The notes: generated by a model from the sequence alone, not told the origin. A DNA stretch of 64,000 nucleotides from Luscinia megarhynchos (GCA_034336665.1 JAPFBE010000078.1:1-64000), one strand, 5' to 3'. Counted from the stretch's first letter, positions 38,301-53,300 are shown. Made by a program: numbers and translations.

Positions 38301-41300
38301 TGGGATTTTGGGGAAAATATTTGGGGTTTTAGTGGGGAAAAAAATTTGGGGATTTTAGGGGAAAAAATTTGGGAAATTTACTGGGGGAAATTTGGGAAAT
38401 TTGGGGGATTTTGGGGGAAAAAATGGGAAAAAAATTTGGGGATTTTAGGGGAAAAAAAAGGAAAAAATTTGGGGGATTTAGGGGGAAAAAATTAGGGGAT
38501 TGTGGGGAAAAAAAATTTTGGGGGATTTTGGGGGGAAAAAAATGGGGATTGTGGGAAAAAAATTTTGAAAAAATGGGGAAAAAATAGGGATTTTGGGGAG
38601 AAAAAATTGGGGATTTTGGGGGGAAAAAATTGGGAGTTTGGGGATGGGAAAAAATTGGGGATTTTGAGAAAAAATTTGGGGATTTTAAGGGGAAAAAATT
38701 TGGGAAAATTTTAAAATTTAGAGTGGGGATTTTAGAAACAAAAGTGGGGAGAAAATTAGGGGGGAAAAATATGGGGGTTTTGGGGGATTTTAGAATTGGG
38801 GAAAAATGGGGATTTTAGGGAGGAAAAAATTAGAGTTTAAATTTGGGATATTGTGGGGAAAAATTTTGGGGGATAGGGAAAAATAGGAAAAATGGGGATT
38901 GGGAGGAAAATTAGGGGGTTTTGGGGAAAAAAATTTGTGGAAAAAATTGGGGATTTTGAGGGAGAAAAATGGGGATTTTGGGGAGACATGGGAAGAAATT
39001 TGGGGATTATGGGGAAAAAATTTGGGGATTTTGAGAAAATTTCGAGGTTTTAAAGGGAGGAAAATTTGGGGGTTTTGGGAAAATGAAAAAAATTTGGGGG
39101 ATTTTGAGGAAAATTGGGGATTTTGCATGGGAAAAAATTGGGGATTTTTGGGGGAAAAAAATGGGATTTTAGGAGATGAGATTGGGGGATTTTAGGGAGA
39201 AAAATATGGGGATTTTGGGGAAAAAAAGGGGAGTAAAATTGAGGGATTTTGGGAAAAAAATGGGATTTTAGGGGAAAAAGATAAAGAGATTTGGGGATTT
39301 TAGAGCAAAATGGGGATTTTTGAACGGGAAAAGAAAGGGTGAGGGATTTTGACTGAAAAATTTGGGGATTTTGAGAAAAAATGTATTGGGGATTTGGGAA
39401 AAAAATTAAGAATTTAGGGGGAAAATAGGAGGATTGTGGGATTTTGGGGGAAAAAAAATGGGGATTTTGGGGGAAAAAAATGGGAAGAAATTTGAGGGAT
39501 TTTGGGGAAAAAATTTGAGAGATTTTGGGAAAAAATAGATAGGGAAAAAATTTCGGATTTTCGAGGAGGAAAAAATTAAGGGATTGGGGAAAAATTCTGG
39601 GGATTTTGGGAAAAATGGGAAAAAATTGAGGGGATTTTGGAGGAATTTGGGGGTTACAAAATGGGAAAATTTGGGGATTTAGGAGGTGGGGGAAAAAATA
39701 ATTAGGAGGATTTTAGGGGGAAAAATATTGGGGATTACGGGAAAAAAGGAGAGATTTGGGGATTTAGGGAAAAATTGGGATTAATGGGAGATTTTAGGAT
39801 TTACAGGGGGAAAAAAGTGGGATTTTGGGAGAAAAATTGGGGATTTTAGGGGAGAAAAATTAGGGGAGAAAATTGGGGATTTTGAGGGCATCGAGGATGA
39901 GGAGAAAATTTGGGGGTTTTGAGGGAAAAAGAATGGGGATTTTGGGGAAAATTTAGGGGAGTGTGAGAAAGAAAAAATTAGGGGGATTTTAAGGGGATTT
40001 TGGGAGAAAAAGATTAGGGATTTTAGTAGAGGGAAAAAATTGGGGATTTTAGATTTAGGGGATCATGGGGAGGAAAATTTGAGGGATTTTGGGGAAAATT
40101 TGGGGATTGTGGGAAAAAATTTTGGGGGTTTTGGAAAAAAAAATTGGGAAAAAATTTGGGGATTTTGGGGAAAAATTTGGGAAATTTTGGAGAAAATTTG
40201 GGAAATTTTGTAGAAAAATTTGGGAGATTTTGGGGAAAAAATTGGGAAAAAATTTGGGGATTTTGGGGGAAAAATGGGAAAAAATTTGGGGATTGTGGAG
40301 AAAAAATTGGGGATTTTGGGCCAAAAAATGTGAAAAAATTGGGGATTTTAGGAGAAAAAATTGGGGTTTTTGGGAAAAAGAGGGAAAAAATTTGGGGATT
40401 TTAGGGGAAAATGGGAAATTTTGGGAAATTTGGGGAAAATTTGGGGAAAATTTTGGGGAAAATATGGGGGAAAAAAGGTTTGGGATTAAAAGGAGAAAAA
40501 TTGGGGATTAATAGGGAAAAAATTTGGGGGATTTTAGGGAAAATTTGGGGATTAAATGTAGGGAAAAAGGATTTTGGGGATTATAGAATACATTGATTTT
40601 GGGGAGAAAAAATGGGGATTTTGGGAGAGGCATCGGATTTAAAAAATTGGGGATTTTGAGGAAAAATTTGGGGATTTTGGGGAGAATTAAAAGGGATTTG
40701 AGGATTTTTGAGGAAAAGAAATTGGGGATTTTAGGGGAAAAAAGATGTGGGGAGATTTGAGGGAAAAAATAGGGATAGAAAATTTGGGGAGTGGGGATTA
40801 GAGAGAAGTGGGGATTTTAGAAAAACATTGGGGGATTTTGAGAAAAACTGGGGAGAAAAATTTGGGGGATTTTTGGGGGAAAAATATTGGGGGTTTTGGG
40901 AAAAAATTGGAAAGAAAAAATTTGGGGTTTTAGGGGAGAAAAATTTGGGGAAAATTTGGGAAAAAAATGGGGGATTTTGGGAAAAAAATGTGAAAAAATT
41001 CGGGGATTTTGGGGAAAATATTGGGGATTTTGGGGAAAAAAAGGGAAAAAATTTGGGGATTTTGGGAAAAATTTGGGGGAAATTTTGGGGGAAATTTGGG
41101 GATTTTGGGAAGAAAAATGGGGATTGTGGGGGAAAATTTGGGGAAAAATTTGGGAAAGAATTTGGGGATTTTGGGGACAGTTTGGGGATTTTGGAAAAAA
41201 AAATGGGAAAAAATTTGGGAAGTTTGGGGAAAAATTTGGGAAATTTTGGGGCAAATTTGGGACAAATTTGGGGATTTTGGGGAAAAAATGAGGATTTTGG

Positions 41301-44300
41301 GGAAAAAAAAAGAGGATTTTGGGGAAATTTTGGGGGATTTTGGGAAAAATTTTGGAGGATTTTGGGAAAAAATTGGGGGATATTTGATGGATTTGAGGAA
41401 AAATTTGGGGGATTTTGGGAAAAATTTGGGGATTTTGGGAAAAAATGGGGTTTTTGGGAAAAAAAAATTGAGAAAAAATTGGGGGTTTTTAGGGAAAAAA
41501 ATTTGGGGACTTTGGGGAAAATAATGAGAAAAAATTAGGGGGAAAATATTGGGGATTTTGGGAGAAAAATTGGGGGTTTTGGGGAAAAAAAATGGGGAAA
41601 AATTTGGGGGATTTTTGGGGAAAATATTGGGGATTTTGGGAAAAATGAAAGGGAAAAAATTTGGGGATTTTGGGAAAAATTTGAGGAATTTGGGAAAAAT
41701 TTGGGGGAAATTTTGGGGGAAATTTGGGGATTTTGGGAAGAAAAATCGGGATTGTGGGGGAAAATTTGGGGAAAAATTTGGGAAAGAATTTGGGGATTTT
41801 GGGGACAGTTTGGGGATTTTGGGGGAAATCTGGGGCATTTTGGGAAAAAAATTGGGAGATTTTCGGAAAAAAAATTGGGAAGAAATTTGAGGGATTTCGG
41901 GAGAAATTTGGGGGATTTTGGGGAAAAGTTGGGAAAAATTTGAGGGATTTTGGGGAAAAAATTGGGAAAAAATTTGGGGGTTTTGGGAAAAATTTGGGAA
42001 ATTTTGGGATAAATTTGGGTGATTTTGGGGAAAAAAAAATGGGGATTTGGGGGAAATTTGGGGATTTGGGGGGAAAATACTGTGAAAAAATTTGGGGATT
42101 TTGGGAAAAAAAATTGGGGATTTTGGGGAAAATTTGGGGGATTTGGGGGAAAAAAATTTGGGGGACTTTGGGAAAAAAAAGGGAAGAAATTTGGGGATTC
42201 TGAGAAAAAAATTGGGAAATTTTGGAGGGAAAATTTAGGGTATTTTTGGGAGTGGAAAAGAATTTGGGGATTTTGGGGAAAAATTGGGGGATTTCGGGAA
42301 AAAAGTTGGGAAAAATTTTGGGGGATTTTGGGGGAAATTTGGGGCATTTTGGGGAAAAAATTTGGGGGAATTTGATGGATTTGAGGAAAAATTTGGGAAA
42401 TATTCAGGGAAATTTTTGGGGATTTTGGGAAAAAAAATGGGGGAAATTTGATGGTTTGGAAATTTTTGGGGTGAAATCTGGAAATCCGGTAGGAAATTTG
42501 GAAATTTGGGTAAAAACTGAAAATTTGATGAAATTTTTGGGGTAAAATCACAAAATTTATTGGGAAATTTGGGATTTTTTGGGTAAAATAAAAAAAATTA
42601 GGGGGAAATTCGGGAAATTTGGGATAAAAACTGAAAATTTTCTGGAATTTTTGGTTAAAATCACAAAAATTTAGTCGGAAATTTGGGTAAAAATTGAAAA
42701 TTTGGAAATTTTTGGGGTAAAATCACAAAATTTATTGGGAAATCCGGGATTTTTTGGGGAAAATCATAAAAATTAGCGGGAAATTTGGGAAATTTGGGGT
42801 AAAAATTGAAAATTTAGTGGAAAATTTGGGGATTTTTGGGGTAAAAATTAAAATTTGGGAAACTTGGGCAAAAACTGAAAATTTGATGAAATTTTGGGGT
42901 AAAATCTCAAAAATTAGTGGAAAAGTTGGAAATTTTTGGGTAAAATCAGAAATATTAGTGGGAAATTTAGGAATTTTGATGTAAAATCTAAAAATTTGGA
43001 AAATTTTCGAGTAAAATCTCAAAAATTTGATGAAATTTTGGGGTAAAATCACCAAAATTAGTGGAAATTTTGGGGTTTTTTGGGTAAATCAATGACTCCA
43101 CCAACCCGATGACGTCACACCCATACCCATGACGTCACCAACCCCCAAATTTTTTATTTTTTGGGGTCAGGCCCCACCCCGCAGGTGGCCATGACCACGC
43201 ACGTGCTGGTTTGGAAATTTGGTCGGAAATTTGGGAAATTTGGGGTAAAAAACTGAAAATTTGATGAAATTTTTGGCTAAAATAAAATAATTGGTGGAAA
43301 ATCGGGGAATTTTGAGGTAAAATTGCAAAATTTGGGAATTTTGATGTAATAAGTGAAAATTTGATGAAATTTTTGGGTAAAATCACAAAATTTATTGGGA
43401 AATTTGGGGATTTTGGTAAAAATCAAAAATTTGGGAATTTTTTGGGTAAAATCAAAAGTTTTTTGGGAATTTTGGGAATTTTTGGGTAAAATGACAAAAA
43501 TTAGTGGGAAATTTGGGAATTTTGCGTAAAAATTGAAAATTTAGAAATTTGTGGGGAAAATCAGAAAATTTATTGGGAAATTGAGGAGTTTTGGGGTAAA
43601 ATCACAAAATTTGGGAAATTTGGGTAAAATCACAAAAATTATTGGGAAATTCGGGATTTTTTGGGTAAAATCACAAAAATTATTGGGAAATTCGGGATTT
43701 TTTGGGTATAATCAAAAAAATGAGTGGGAAATTTGGGAATTTTGGGTAAAAAGTGAAAATTTGGGAATTTTGGGGAAAAAATCACAAAAATTATTGGGAA
43801 ATTCGGGATTTTTTGGGGTAAAATCACAAAAATTACTGGGAAATTTGGAAATTTTGGGGTAAAATCACCAAAATTAGTGGAAAATTTGGGGATTTTGTGG
43901 GAAAACTCGGGGTTTTTTTGGTAAACCAGTTACGCCACCAACCCGATGACATCACACCCGTATCGATGACGTCACCAACCCAAATTTTTTTATTTTTGGG
44001 GGGTCAGGCCCCACCCCGCAGGTGGCCAAGGGCACGCACGTGCTGGTTTGGAAATTTGGTCGGAAATTTGGGAAATTTGGGGTAAAAAACTGAAAATTTG
44101 ATGAAATTTTTGGGGTAAAATCACAAAAATTAGTGGGATATTTAGGAAATTTGGATAAAAATAGAAAATTTGGGAAATTTGGTTAAAAATCACAAAATTT
44201 ATTGGGAAATTGGGGAATTTTTGGGAAAAATCATGAAAGTTAGTGGGAAATTTAGGAAATTTTGGGGTAAAAGTTGAAAATTTGGTAAATTTGGGTGAAA

Positions 44301-47300
44301 AGTGAAAAATTGATGAAATTTTTGGGTAAAATCACAAAAATTAGTGGGAAATTCGGGAAATCTTGGGTAAAAACTAAAAATTTGGAAAATTTTCGAATAA
44401 AATCACAAAAATTAGTGGAAAATCCTGAAATTTTGGGGTAAAAGTTGAAAATTTGGTAAATTTGGGTAAAAAGTGAAAAATTGATGAAATTTTTGGATAA
44501 AATCACAAAAATTAGTGGGAAATTTGGGGATTTCGTGGGAAAACTCGGGGTTTTTTTTGGTAAACCAGTTATGGCACCAACGCGATGACATCACACGCAT
44601 ACCTATGACGTCACCAACCCCCAAATTTTTAATTTTTGGGGGTCAGGCCCCACCCCGCAGGTGGCCAAGGGCACGCACGTGCTGGTGCCGCTGGGCGGGG
44701 CCTCGGCCACGGGCTGGACGGCCGAGCTGGACGAGGGCGTGGCCGAGGCGGAGGGGGGCGGGGCCGAGGGCGGCCACGCCCTGTGGGTGGGGCTGACGGC
44801 CCCGCCCACGGCGCCGGTGGGGCGGTACCGGCTGAGCGTGCGCACGCGCAGTGAGGGCGGGGAGTTCGCGGCGCCCTTCGAGGAGGAGAACGACGTGGTG
44901 CTGCTGTTTAACTGGTGTCGGTGAGGGAGAAAATCGTAGAGTCTGAATGATCGAGGTCGTGAAAGTGGGGCGCCGCGTCGAAAATCGTCGAAAATCCGGC
45001 GGCGAGGAAACATCGAAAATCGAGAATCGGGAAAAGTGGAGAAATCGAAAAGCATCGAGGATCGAAATGAAAATCACGTCGCGGGCGATCGGCGTCGAAA
45101 CGAAAAGCGTAAGATCGAAAGGTCGCGAGATCGTCAGTCGGGAAACGTCGAGAAAATCATGGGGAAAATGGGGGAAAAGGACGATAGATCGAGGAAGAAT
45201 CGCGTCCTGGCGAGAAAGTCCGAGCAAATCGAAGCGTCGAAAATCGAGCAGTCGAAACATCGAAAGTCGAGACGATAAAATCGAGCGAAAGCATCGAAAT
45301 CGAGAAAAACCGCGAAACGTCGAGAATCGAGATCGAAGCGTCGAGACGTCGAGAATCGAAAATCGAAATCGAAAGAGAATCCCTAAGAAAGCATCGAAAC
45401 GAAATCAATCGAAATCGAAATCCAGCGCGTCAGAAATCGAAATCGAAAATCATCCCGAGATCAACATCAGAGCATCGAAAGTCATCGACCGAAATCGAAA
45501 GGCATCCGAAATCGGCTTTAAAAATCGAAAACGAAATCCGAAAGTCGATCGAGCAGCGTCGAGAATCAAAGTCGAAAATCGGCAAATCGAAATCCAGCAT
45601 CGAAATCCGAAATATCGAAAATCCCGTCGAGAGCGTCGGCATCGAGCATCGAAAGCGTCGAAAGTCGAGATCCGCGTCGAAATCAGTCGTCGAAATCGAA
45701 AGCGTCCGAAAGCATCGGCATCAAAGCTTTCGGCGTCAGGCATCATCGAGCACTCGAAATCGGCAAAGCATCCGGAGAAATCCGAGCATCGTCGTCGAGA
45801 TCAATCGAAATCATCGAAAAATCACTTGCGTCGAAATCGGCGATCAAACGTCATGCGTCAAAGCTGAAATCCGCGTCGAAAGTCGAAAGCATCAGGCATC
45901 AGCGTCGGCATCAAAGCTTTAGAAATCGAAAGATCAAAGGCGCGTCGAAAGACGTCGAGCGTCGGCACGCGTCGAAAGTCGGCGTCGAGACGTCATCGGA
46001 AGATCCATCGAAACTTGCGTCGAAAACGTCGAGCATCAGGCGTCGAGATCGGCATCGGCGTCGAGATCGAGGCATCCGAAAGTCAGGGGCGTCGGGGCAT
46101 CGAGCGCATCGAAGCGTCGAGACGTCGAGCGTCGGCATCGAGCATCAGAAAGATCGAAAAGTCATCGGTCATCGAAAAGTCGAGCGTCAGGCGTCGACAG
46201 TCGTCAGCATCGAGCATCAATAGTCGTCGAAACATCGACGCGTCGATCGAGCATCGAGCATCGGCGACGTCGAAATCGAAGCATCCGGCATCGAAAAATC
46301 CGGAGTCGGCATCGAGCGTCGATCGTCGAGGCAGTCAAAGACGTCGAACGTCGCGATCAGCGTCAAGGCGTCGAGTCATAAAGTCGAAGTCGGCAAAATC
46401 GTCGGCGTCGAAAGCGTCGAAAGTCGAAAGCGCGTCGAAGTCGGCGTCGAAGGCGTCGAAGTCAAAACGTCAATCAAAGGCGTCGAACGTCAGGCATCAA
46501 ACGTCGATCGTAAATCGAAATCATCGAAAGTCGATCGACGTCGAAAGACGTCGAGCGCGTCGCTCAGCGTCGGGGCGATCGGCGTCGAGCGTCGAGCGTC
46601 GGCGCATCGGCATCAACGTCAATCGAAATCGAAGTCGGTTCCGTCGAATCGACATCATCAGGAAATCGAAAATCAGTCGGCATCAAAAAATAAAGGAGAA
46701 AAAATTGGGGAAAAATTAAGAAAAATAGGAAAAATGGGAAAAGAGTGGGGGAAGAAGCTGTAAAAATGGGAAAAATGTATAAAAAAAGGAAAAATTGGGG
46801 AGAAAAAAATAAGAAAAAATTAAGGGAAAATGGGAAAAAATTAGCAAAAAGAGTGGGGGAAAAAATTACTGGGAAAAAATCATAAAAAAAAGGAAAAAAC
46901 TGTAAAAATGGGGGAAAAAACTGTATAAAAAATGGGAAAAATAAAATGTAAAATGTAAAAAAAAAAGGAAAAAAATTACTTTAAAATGGGGACAAAATCT
47001 TAAAAAAAAGGGAAAAAATGTAAAAATGGGAAAAATGTAAAAAAGGGGGAAAAAAATGTAAAAAATAGGGAAAAAATGTAAAAACCGGGAAAAAATGTAA
47101 AAAAAAGGGAAAAAATGTAAAAAAAATGGGAAAAAACTGTAAAAAATGGGGAAAAATGTAAAAAAAAGGGAAAAAATGTAAAAAAAATGGGAAAAAACTG
47201 TAAAAAAATGGGAAATAATGTAAAAAAAAATGGGAGAAAAATGCAAAAAAAAATGTAAAAAAATGGGAAAAAATTTTAAAAATAGGGAAAAAATGTAAAA

Positions 47301-50300
47301 AAAATGGGAAAAAATGTAAAAAATGGGAAAAATGTTAAAAAGGAAAAATGTAAAAAATGGAAAAATTGTTAAAAAAGAAAAAATGTAAAAAAAATAGGGA
47401 AAAATGTAAAAAAAACGGGAAAAAATGTAAAAAAAAGAGGGAAAAATGTTAAAAAAATGGGAAAAAATGTAAAAAAAAAGGGAAAAAATGTAAAAAAAAT
47501 GGGAAAAAAACTGTAAAAAATGGGGAAAAAATGTAAAAAAAGGGAAAAATGTAAAAAAAAAGGGAAAAAACTGTAAAAAAATGGGAAAAAATGTAAAAAA
47601 AAAGGGAAAAAATGTAAAAAAATGGGAAAAAACTGTAAAAAAATGGGAAAAATGTAAAAAAAAAGGGGAAAAATGGGGGAAAATTGGGGAAAAAATTAAG
47701 AGAAATTTTTGGGGTAAAATTTTTTGGATTATTTTGGGCTGATTTCAGAGGATTCCGTGTACATGGAGAAGAGCAGCGACCTGGAGGAGTACGTGCTGAA
47801 CGAGAGCGGCCGCATCTTCTACGGCACCGAGGAGCAGATCGCCGAGAGGGCCTGGAACTACGGCCAGGTGCGACCCAAAAATCCCGAATTCTGCCCAAAA
47901 AGCACAATTCCCAAAGTAAAAAAATCCCGAAAAAATCCGTAAAAAATCTGCAAAAAAATCGCATAAAAATCCACTTAAAAAAATGCAGCAAAAAAAATCC
48001 CACAAAAATCCGCCAAAAATACATAAAAAATCCCACAAAATCTGCAAAAATCAAAAAATCGTAAAAACTCACAAAAATCATAAAAAATCCCAAAAGAATC
48101 CGTTAAAATCCATAAAAAATCGCCAAAAAAATCGCATAAAAAAATCCGCCAAAAAAATGTCATAAAAATCCCAAAAAAATCCGTTAAAAATCCGCAAAAA
48201 ATCCCAAAAAAATCATAAAAAATCGCATAAAAAATCCCAAAAAAATCCATAAAAAAATCCAAAAAAATCGCCAAAAAAAATCGCCAAAAAATCATAAAAT
48301 CCGTAAAAAATCCGTAAAAAAATCCAAAAAATCCGTAAAAAATCCCAAAAAAATCCGTACAAAATTCGCAGAAAAATACGCAAAAAATCCCAAAAAAATC
48401 CGCAAAAATCCACAAAAAAATCCAAAAAAAATACGCAAAAAATCCCACAAAAATCCGCAAAAAATCCCCAAAAAAATCCGTAAAAAATCCCCAAAAAATC
48501 CGTAAAAAATCCCAAAAAAATCCGTAAAAAATCCGCAGGAAAATACGCAAAAAATCCAAAAAAATACGCAAAAATTCAGCCCAAAAATCCCGGAATTCAG
48601 CCCAAAAATCCGGAATTCAGCCCAAAAAGCAAAATTCCCAAAAATCTAAAAGAAAATCACAAAAAAATCCGTAAAAAAATGCGCAAAAAATTCGCAAAAA
48701 AATCGCTTTTTTACGAAAAAAAAGACCCCAAAAATCCAAAAAAATCCCCAAAAAATCCACTAAAAATCCCAAAAAAATTCAAAAAAATAGCAAAAAAATC
48801 ACCAAAAAATCCCAAAAAAATCCCCCCAAAAATAGGCAAAAATTCCAAAAAAATTCCTAAAAAATCCCCAAAAAAATCCCCAAAAAAATCCCAAAAAATC
48901 CCCAAAAAAATCCGTAAAAAATCCGCAGAAAAATACGCAAAAAATCCCAAAAAAATCCGCAAAAATCCACAAAAAAATCAAAAAAAAATACGCAAAAAAT
49001 CCCACAAAAATCCGCAAAAAATCTCCCAAAAAATCCGTAAAAAATCCCCAAAAAATCCGTAAAAAATCTGAAAAAAATCCGTAAAAAACCCGCAGAAAAA
49101 TACGCAAAAAATCCCAAAAAAATCCGCAAAAAATCCCCAAAAAATCCGTAAAAAATCCCAAAAAAATACGCAAAAAATCCACAAAAAAATCCGTAAAAAA
49201 TCTGCAAAAAAATCCAAAAAATCCCACAAAAATCTGCAAAAAATCAAAAAATTACGTAAAAAATCTCACAAAAATCCGCAAAAAATCCCAAAAGAATCCG
49301 TAAAAAAATCCGCAAAAAAAATCCATAAAAGAAATCCCCTAAAAAAAATGCATAAAAAATCCCAAAAAAATCCGTTAAAAATCCGCAAAAAATCCCAAAA
49401 AATCCGCAAAAAAATCCCAAAAAAATACGCAAAAAATACGCAAAAAATCCCCAAAAAAAACCGTAAAAAATCCGCAGAAAAATACGCAAAAAATCCCAAA
49501 AAAATCCGCAAAAATCCACAAAAAAATCCAAAAAAAATACGCAAAAAATCCGACAAAAATCCGCAAAAAATCCGTAAAAAAATCCGCCAAAAAAATAAAA
49601 AAAAAGCAAAAAAATCCCACATAAAATCTGCAAAAAATCAAAAAAAATACGTAAAAAATCCCCAAAAAATCCCACAAAAATCTGCAAAAAATCCCAAAAG
49701 AATCCGTAAAAAAATCCGCAAAAAAATCCAAAAAAATACGCAAAAAATCCCACAAAAATCCGCAAAAAAATCAAAAAAATACGTAAAAAATCCCCAAAAA
49801 ATCCAAAAAAATCCCACAAAAATCTGCAAAAATCAAAAAAAATATCATTAAAAAATCTCACAAAAATCCATAAAAAATCCCAAAAGAATCCGTAAAAAAA
49901 TCCGGCAAAAAATCATAAAAAAAATCCGCAAAAAAATCCCAAAAAATCCGCAAAAAATACGCAAAAAATCCCACAAAAATCCGCAAAAAAATCCAAAAAA
50001 TCCGTAAAAAATCCCAAAACAATCCGTAAAAAATCCCAAAAAAATCCGTAAAAAATCCGCAGAAAAATACGCAAAAAATCCCAAAAAAATCCGCAAAAAA
50101 TCCCAAAAAAATCCGCAAAAAATCCCAAAAAAATCCGTAAAAAATCCCAAAAAAATACGCAAAAAATCCCCAAAAAATCCGCAAAAAATCAACAAAAAAA
50201 TAAAAAAAAATACGCAAAAAATCCCACAAAAATCCGCAAAAAATCCCCAAAAAATCCGTAAAAAATCCCCAAAAAATCCGTAAAAATTCCCCAAAAAATC

Positions 50301-53300
50301 CCCAAAAAATCCCACAAAAATCCGCAAAAAATAAAAAAAAACCCGCAAAAATTCCCCAAAAATCCCGAATTCTGCCCAAAAATCCGGAATTCACCCAAAA
50401 ATCCCGGAATTCAGCCCAAAAATCCCAAATTCTGCCCAAAAATCCGAAATTCACCGAAAAATCCCAGAATTCAGCCCAAAAATCCGGAAATCAGCACAAA
50501 AAGGAAAATTCCCAAAATAAAAAAAAATCCCAAAAAAATCCGTAAAAAATCCGCAAAAAAATCCGCAAAAAATAAAAAAAAATCCGCAAAAAATAAAAAA
50601 AAATCCGCAAAAAATAAAAAAAAATACACAAAAATTCAGCCCAAAAATCCCGGAATTCAGCCCAAAAAGCAAAATTCCCAAAATAAAAAAAAATCCAAAA
50701 AAAATCCGTAAAAAATCCGCAAAAAATTCGCAAAAAAATCGCTTTTTTACCTAAAAAAAGACCCCAAAAATCCCAAAAAATCCCCAAAAAATCCACTAAA
50801 AATCCCAAAAAAATTCAAAAAAATAGCAAAAAATCCCCAAAAAATCCCAAAAAAATCCCCCCAAAAATACGCAAAAATTCCAAAAAAATCCCCAAAAAAT
50901 CCCCGAAAAAATCCCCAGAAAATCCCCAAAAAATCCCCAAAAAAATCCCCAAAAAATCCGCAAAAAAATCCCACAAAAATCTGCAAAAAATCCCAAAAAA
51001 TCCGCAAAAAATCCCAAAAAAATCCGTAGAAAATCCGCAAAAAAATCCGCAAAAAAATACACAAAAAATCCCAAAAAAATCTGCAAAAAATCCCAAAAAA
51101 ATCCGCAAAAAATCCCCAAAAAATCCCACAAAAATCCGCAAAAATTCCCAAAAAATCCGCAAAAAATCCCCAAAAAACTCCGTAAAAAATCCCAAAAAAA
51201 TCCCCAAAAAATCCCACAAAAATCCGCAAAAAATCCAAAAAAATACGCAAAAATTCCCCAAAAATCCCGGAATTCAGCCCAAAAATCCCCGAATTCAGCC
51301 CAAAAATCCGGAATTCACCGAAAAATCCCGGAATTCAGCCCAAAAATCCGGAATTCAGCCCAAAAAGCAAAATTCTTAAATATCTAAAAAAATCCCCAAA
51401 AAATCCGTAAAAAATCCCAAAAAAATCCCCAAAAAATCCCACAAAAATCCGCCAAAAAAATCAAAAAAATCATACGCAAAAATTCAGCCCAAAAATCCCG
51501 GAATTCAGCCCAAAAATCCGGAATTCAGCCCAAAAATCCGGAATTCAGCCCAAAAAGGAAAATTCCCAAAATAAAAAAAAATCCAAAAAATATCCGTAAA
51601 AAATCCGCAAAAAAATCCATAAAAATAAAAAAAAAGCATAAAAATTCCCCAAAAAACCAAAAAAAATCCCCCCCAAAAAATAATAAAAAAAAATCCCAAA
51701 AAAATCCAATTATATTCCCCAAAAATCCTCAAAAAAATCCGCAAAAAAATCCAAAAAATTCCCAAAAAAATCGCTTTTTAACCTAAAAAGAGGACCCAAA
51801 AATCCCCAAAAAATCCCCAAAAATTCCCCTGAAAATTCCCAAAAAATCCCAAAAAATCCCCAAAAAAAATCTTAAAAAAATCCCCCAAAAATCCAAAAAT
51901 ATAAAAAAAAATCCCCAAAAACAATCCCCAAAAATCAAAAAAAATTCCCAAAAATTCCCAAAAAATCAAAAAAATCCCCAAAAAAATCCCCAAAAAATTC
52001 CTGAAAAAATCGTCAAAAATTCCGAAAAAATTCCCCCCAAAAATACCCAAAAAATCCTCAAAAAACTCCAAAAATATTCCCAAAAATTCCCAAAAAAATC
52101 CCCAAAAATCCCCAAAAATTCCAAAAAAATCCCAAAAAATCCCAAAAAATAAAAAAATTTCCCAAAAAAATCCTCCAAAAAAATAAAAAAAATCCAAAAA
52201 AATCCTCCAAAAAATAATAAAAAAAATCCCCAATAAAATCTTAAAAAAAAATTCCCAAAAATAAAAAAAATCCAAAAAAATCCCCAAAAATTCCCAAAAA
52301 ATAAAAAATAAAAAAAATCCCCCAAAATTTCCAAAAACTCCCTAAAATTCCCTTAAAAAATCTCCAAAAAATATCCAAAAATCCCCAAAAATCCCCAAAA
52401 AATCCAAAAAACCGAAAAAAAAAATCTCTCAAAAAATAAAAAAATCCAAAAAAAATCCCAAACAATTCCCAAAAAGATTCCCAAAAAATTACCCAAACAT
52501 TCCCCAAAAATCCCCAAAGAATCCCCAAAAGATCCCAAAAAATCCCAAAAAAAATCCCCAAAAAAGTCCCAAAAAATAAAAAAAAACCCAAAAAATATCT
52601 GCCGAAAATCTCCCAAAAAATCCCCCAAAAAATTCCAAAAACTCCGAAAAAATCCCCAAAAATCCCCCAAAAATCCCAAAAAAATCCCCAAAAACTCCCA
52701 AAAAAATCCCAAAAAACCCAAAAAATCCCCAAAAAATCCAAAAATCCCCCAAAAAATATACAAAAATCGCCAAAAAATCCCCAAAAATCCCAAAACATCC
52801 CAAAAAAAAATCCCAAAAAATCTTCCAAAAAACCAAAAAAAAAAATCCCCAAAAAATTCCCAAAAAAATAAAAATAAAAAAATCCCTCAAAAAATCCCAA
52901 AAATCCCAAAAAATTCCCCAAACATTCCCAAAAAATCCCCAAAAATCCCCAAAAATCCCCAAAAATTCCCCAAAAATCCCCAAAAATTCCCCAAAAAACC
53001 CAAAAAATCCCCAAAAAATCCAAAAAAATCCCTAAGAAATCCCCAAAAATTTAAACAAGAGATCTCATGCGTTTTTGCGGATTTTCTCGGGATTTTAGGG
53101 AGATTTAAGGAATTTTTAGGGAATTTTAAGGGAATTTTAGGGATTTTAGAATTTTAGGGAACTTTAAGGGATTTTTAGGTTTTTTCGGATTTTGGTATTT
53201 TTGGGGAATTTTGGGATTTTGGGGGAATTTTGGGATTTTTGGGAATTTTGGCAATTTTGGGATTTTTGGGAATTTTTTGGGATTTTGGGATTTTGGGGAT

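Larger units (their letters stand above)
42471..44646 (+). repeat. TGM1 intron: GGTAAAATCACAAAAATTAG array with exon-edge copies
   Basis: Units of GGTAAAATCACAAAAATTAG plus TGGGAAATTTGGGA. Two large higher-order units (about 840 and 640 bp) each end in a segment with two CRE-like ATGACGTCAC sites or variants, followed by a copy of the next exon's start. Confidence 0.9.

Noticed and set aside
44661..44663. Acceptor CCCCGCAG directly before GTGGCCAAGGGC for the TGM1 exon
   Set aside because: It would break phase with the previous exon; the upstream GGGGTCAG gives [12 protein letters not shown] in phase and matches the vertebrate GNNPEVGKGTHV.
44947..45867. 306-codon Arg/Ser/Lys/Glu-rich frame resembling an SR-type protein
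   Set aside because: A by-product of the TCGAAA array; no stop because the units lack stop triplets in that frame. It lies between two TGM1 exons with matching gene order.
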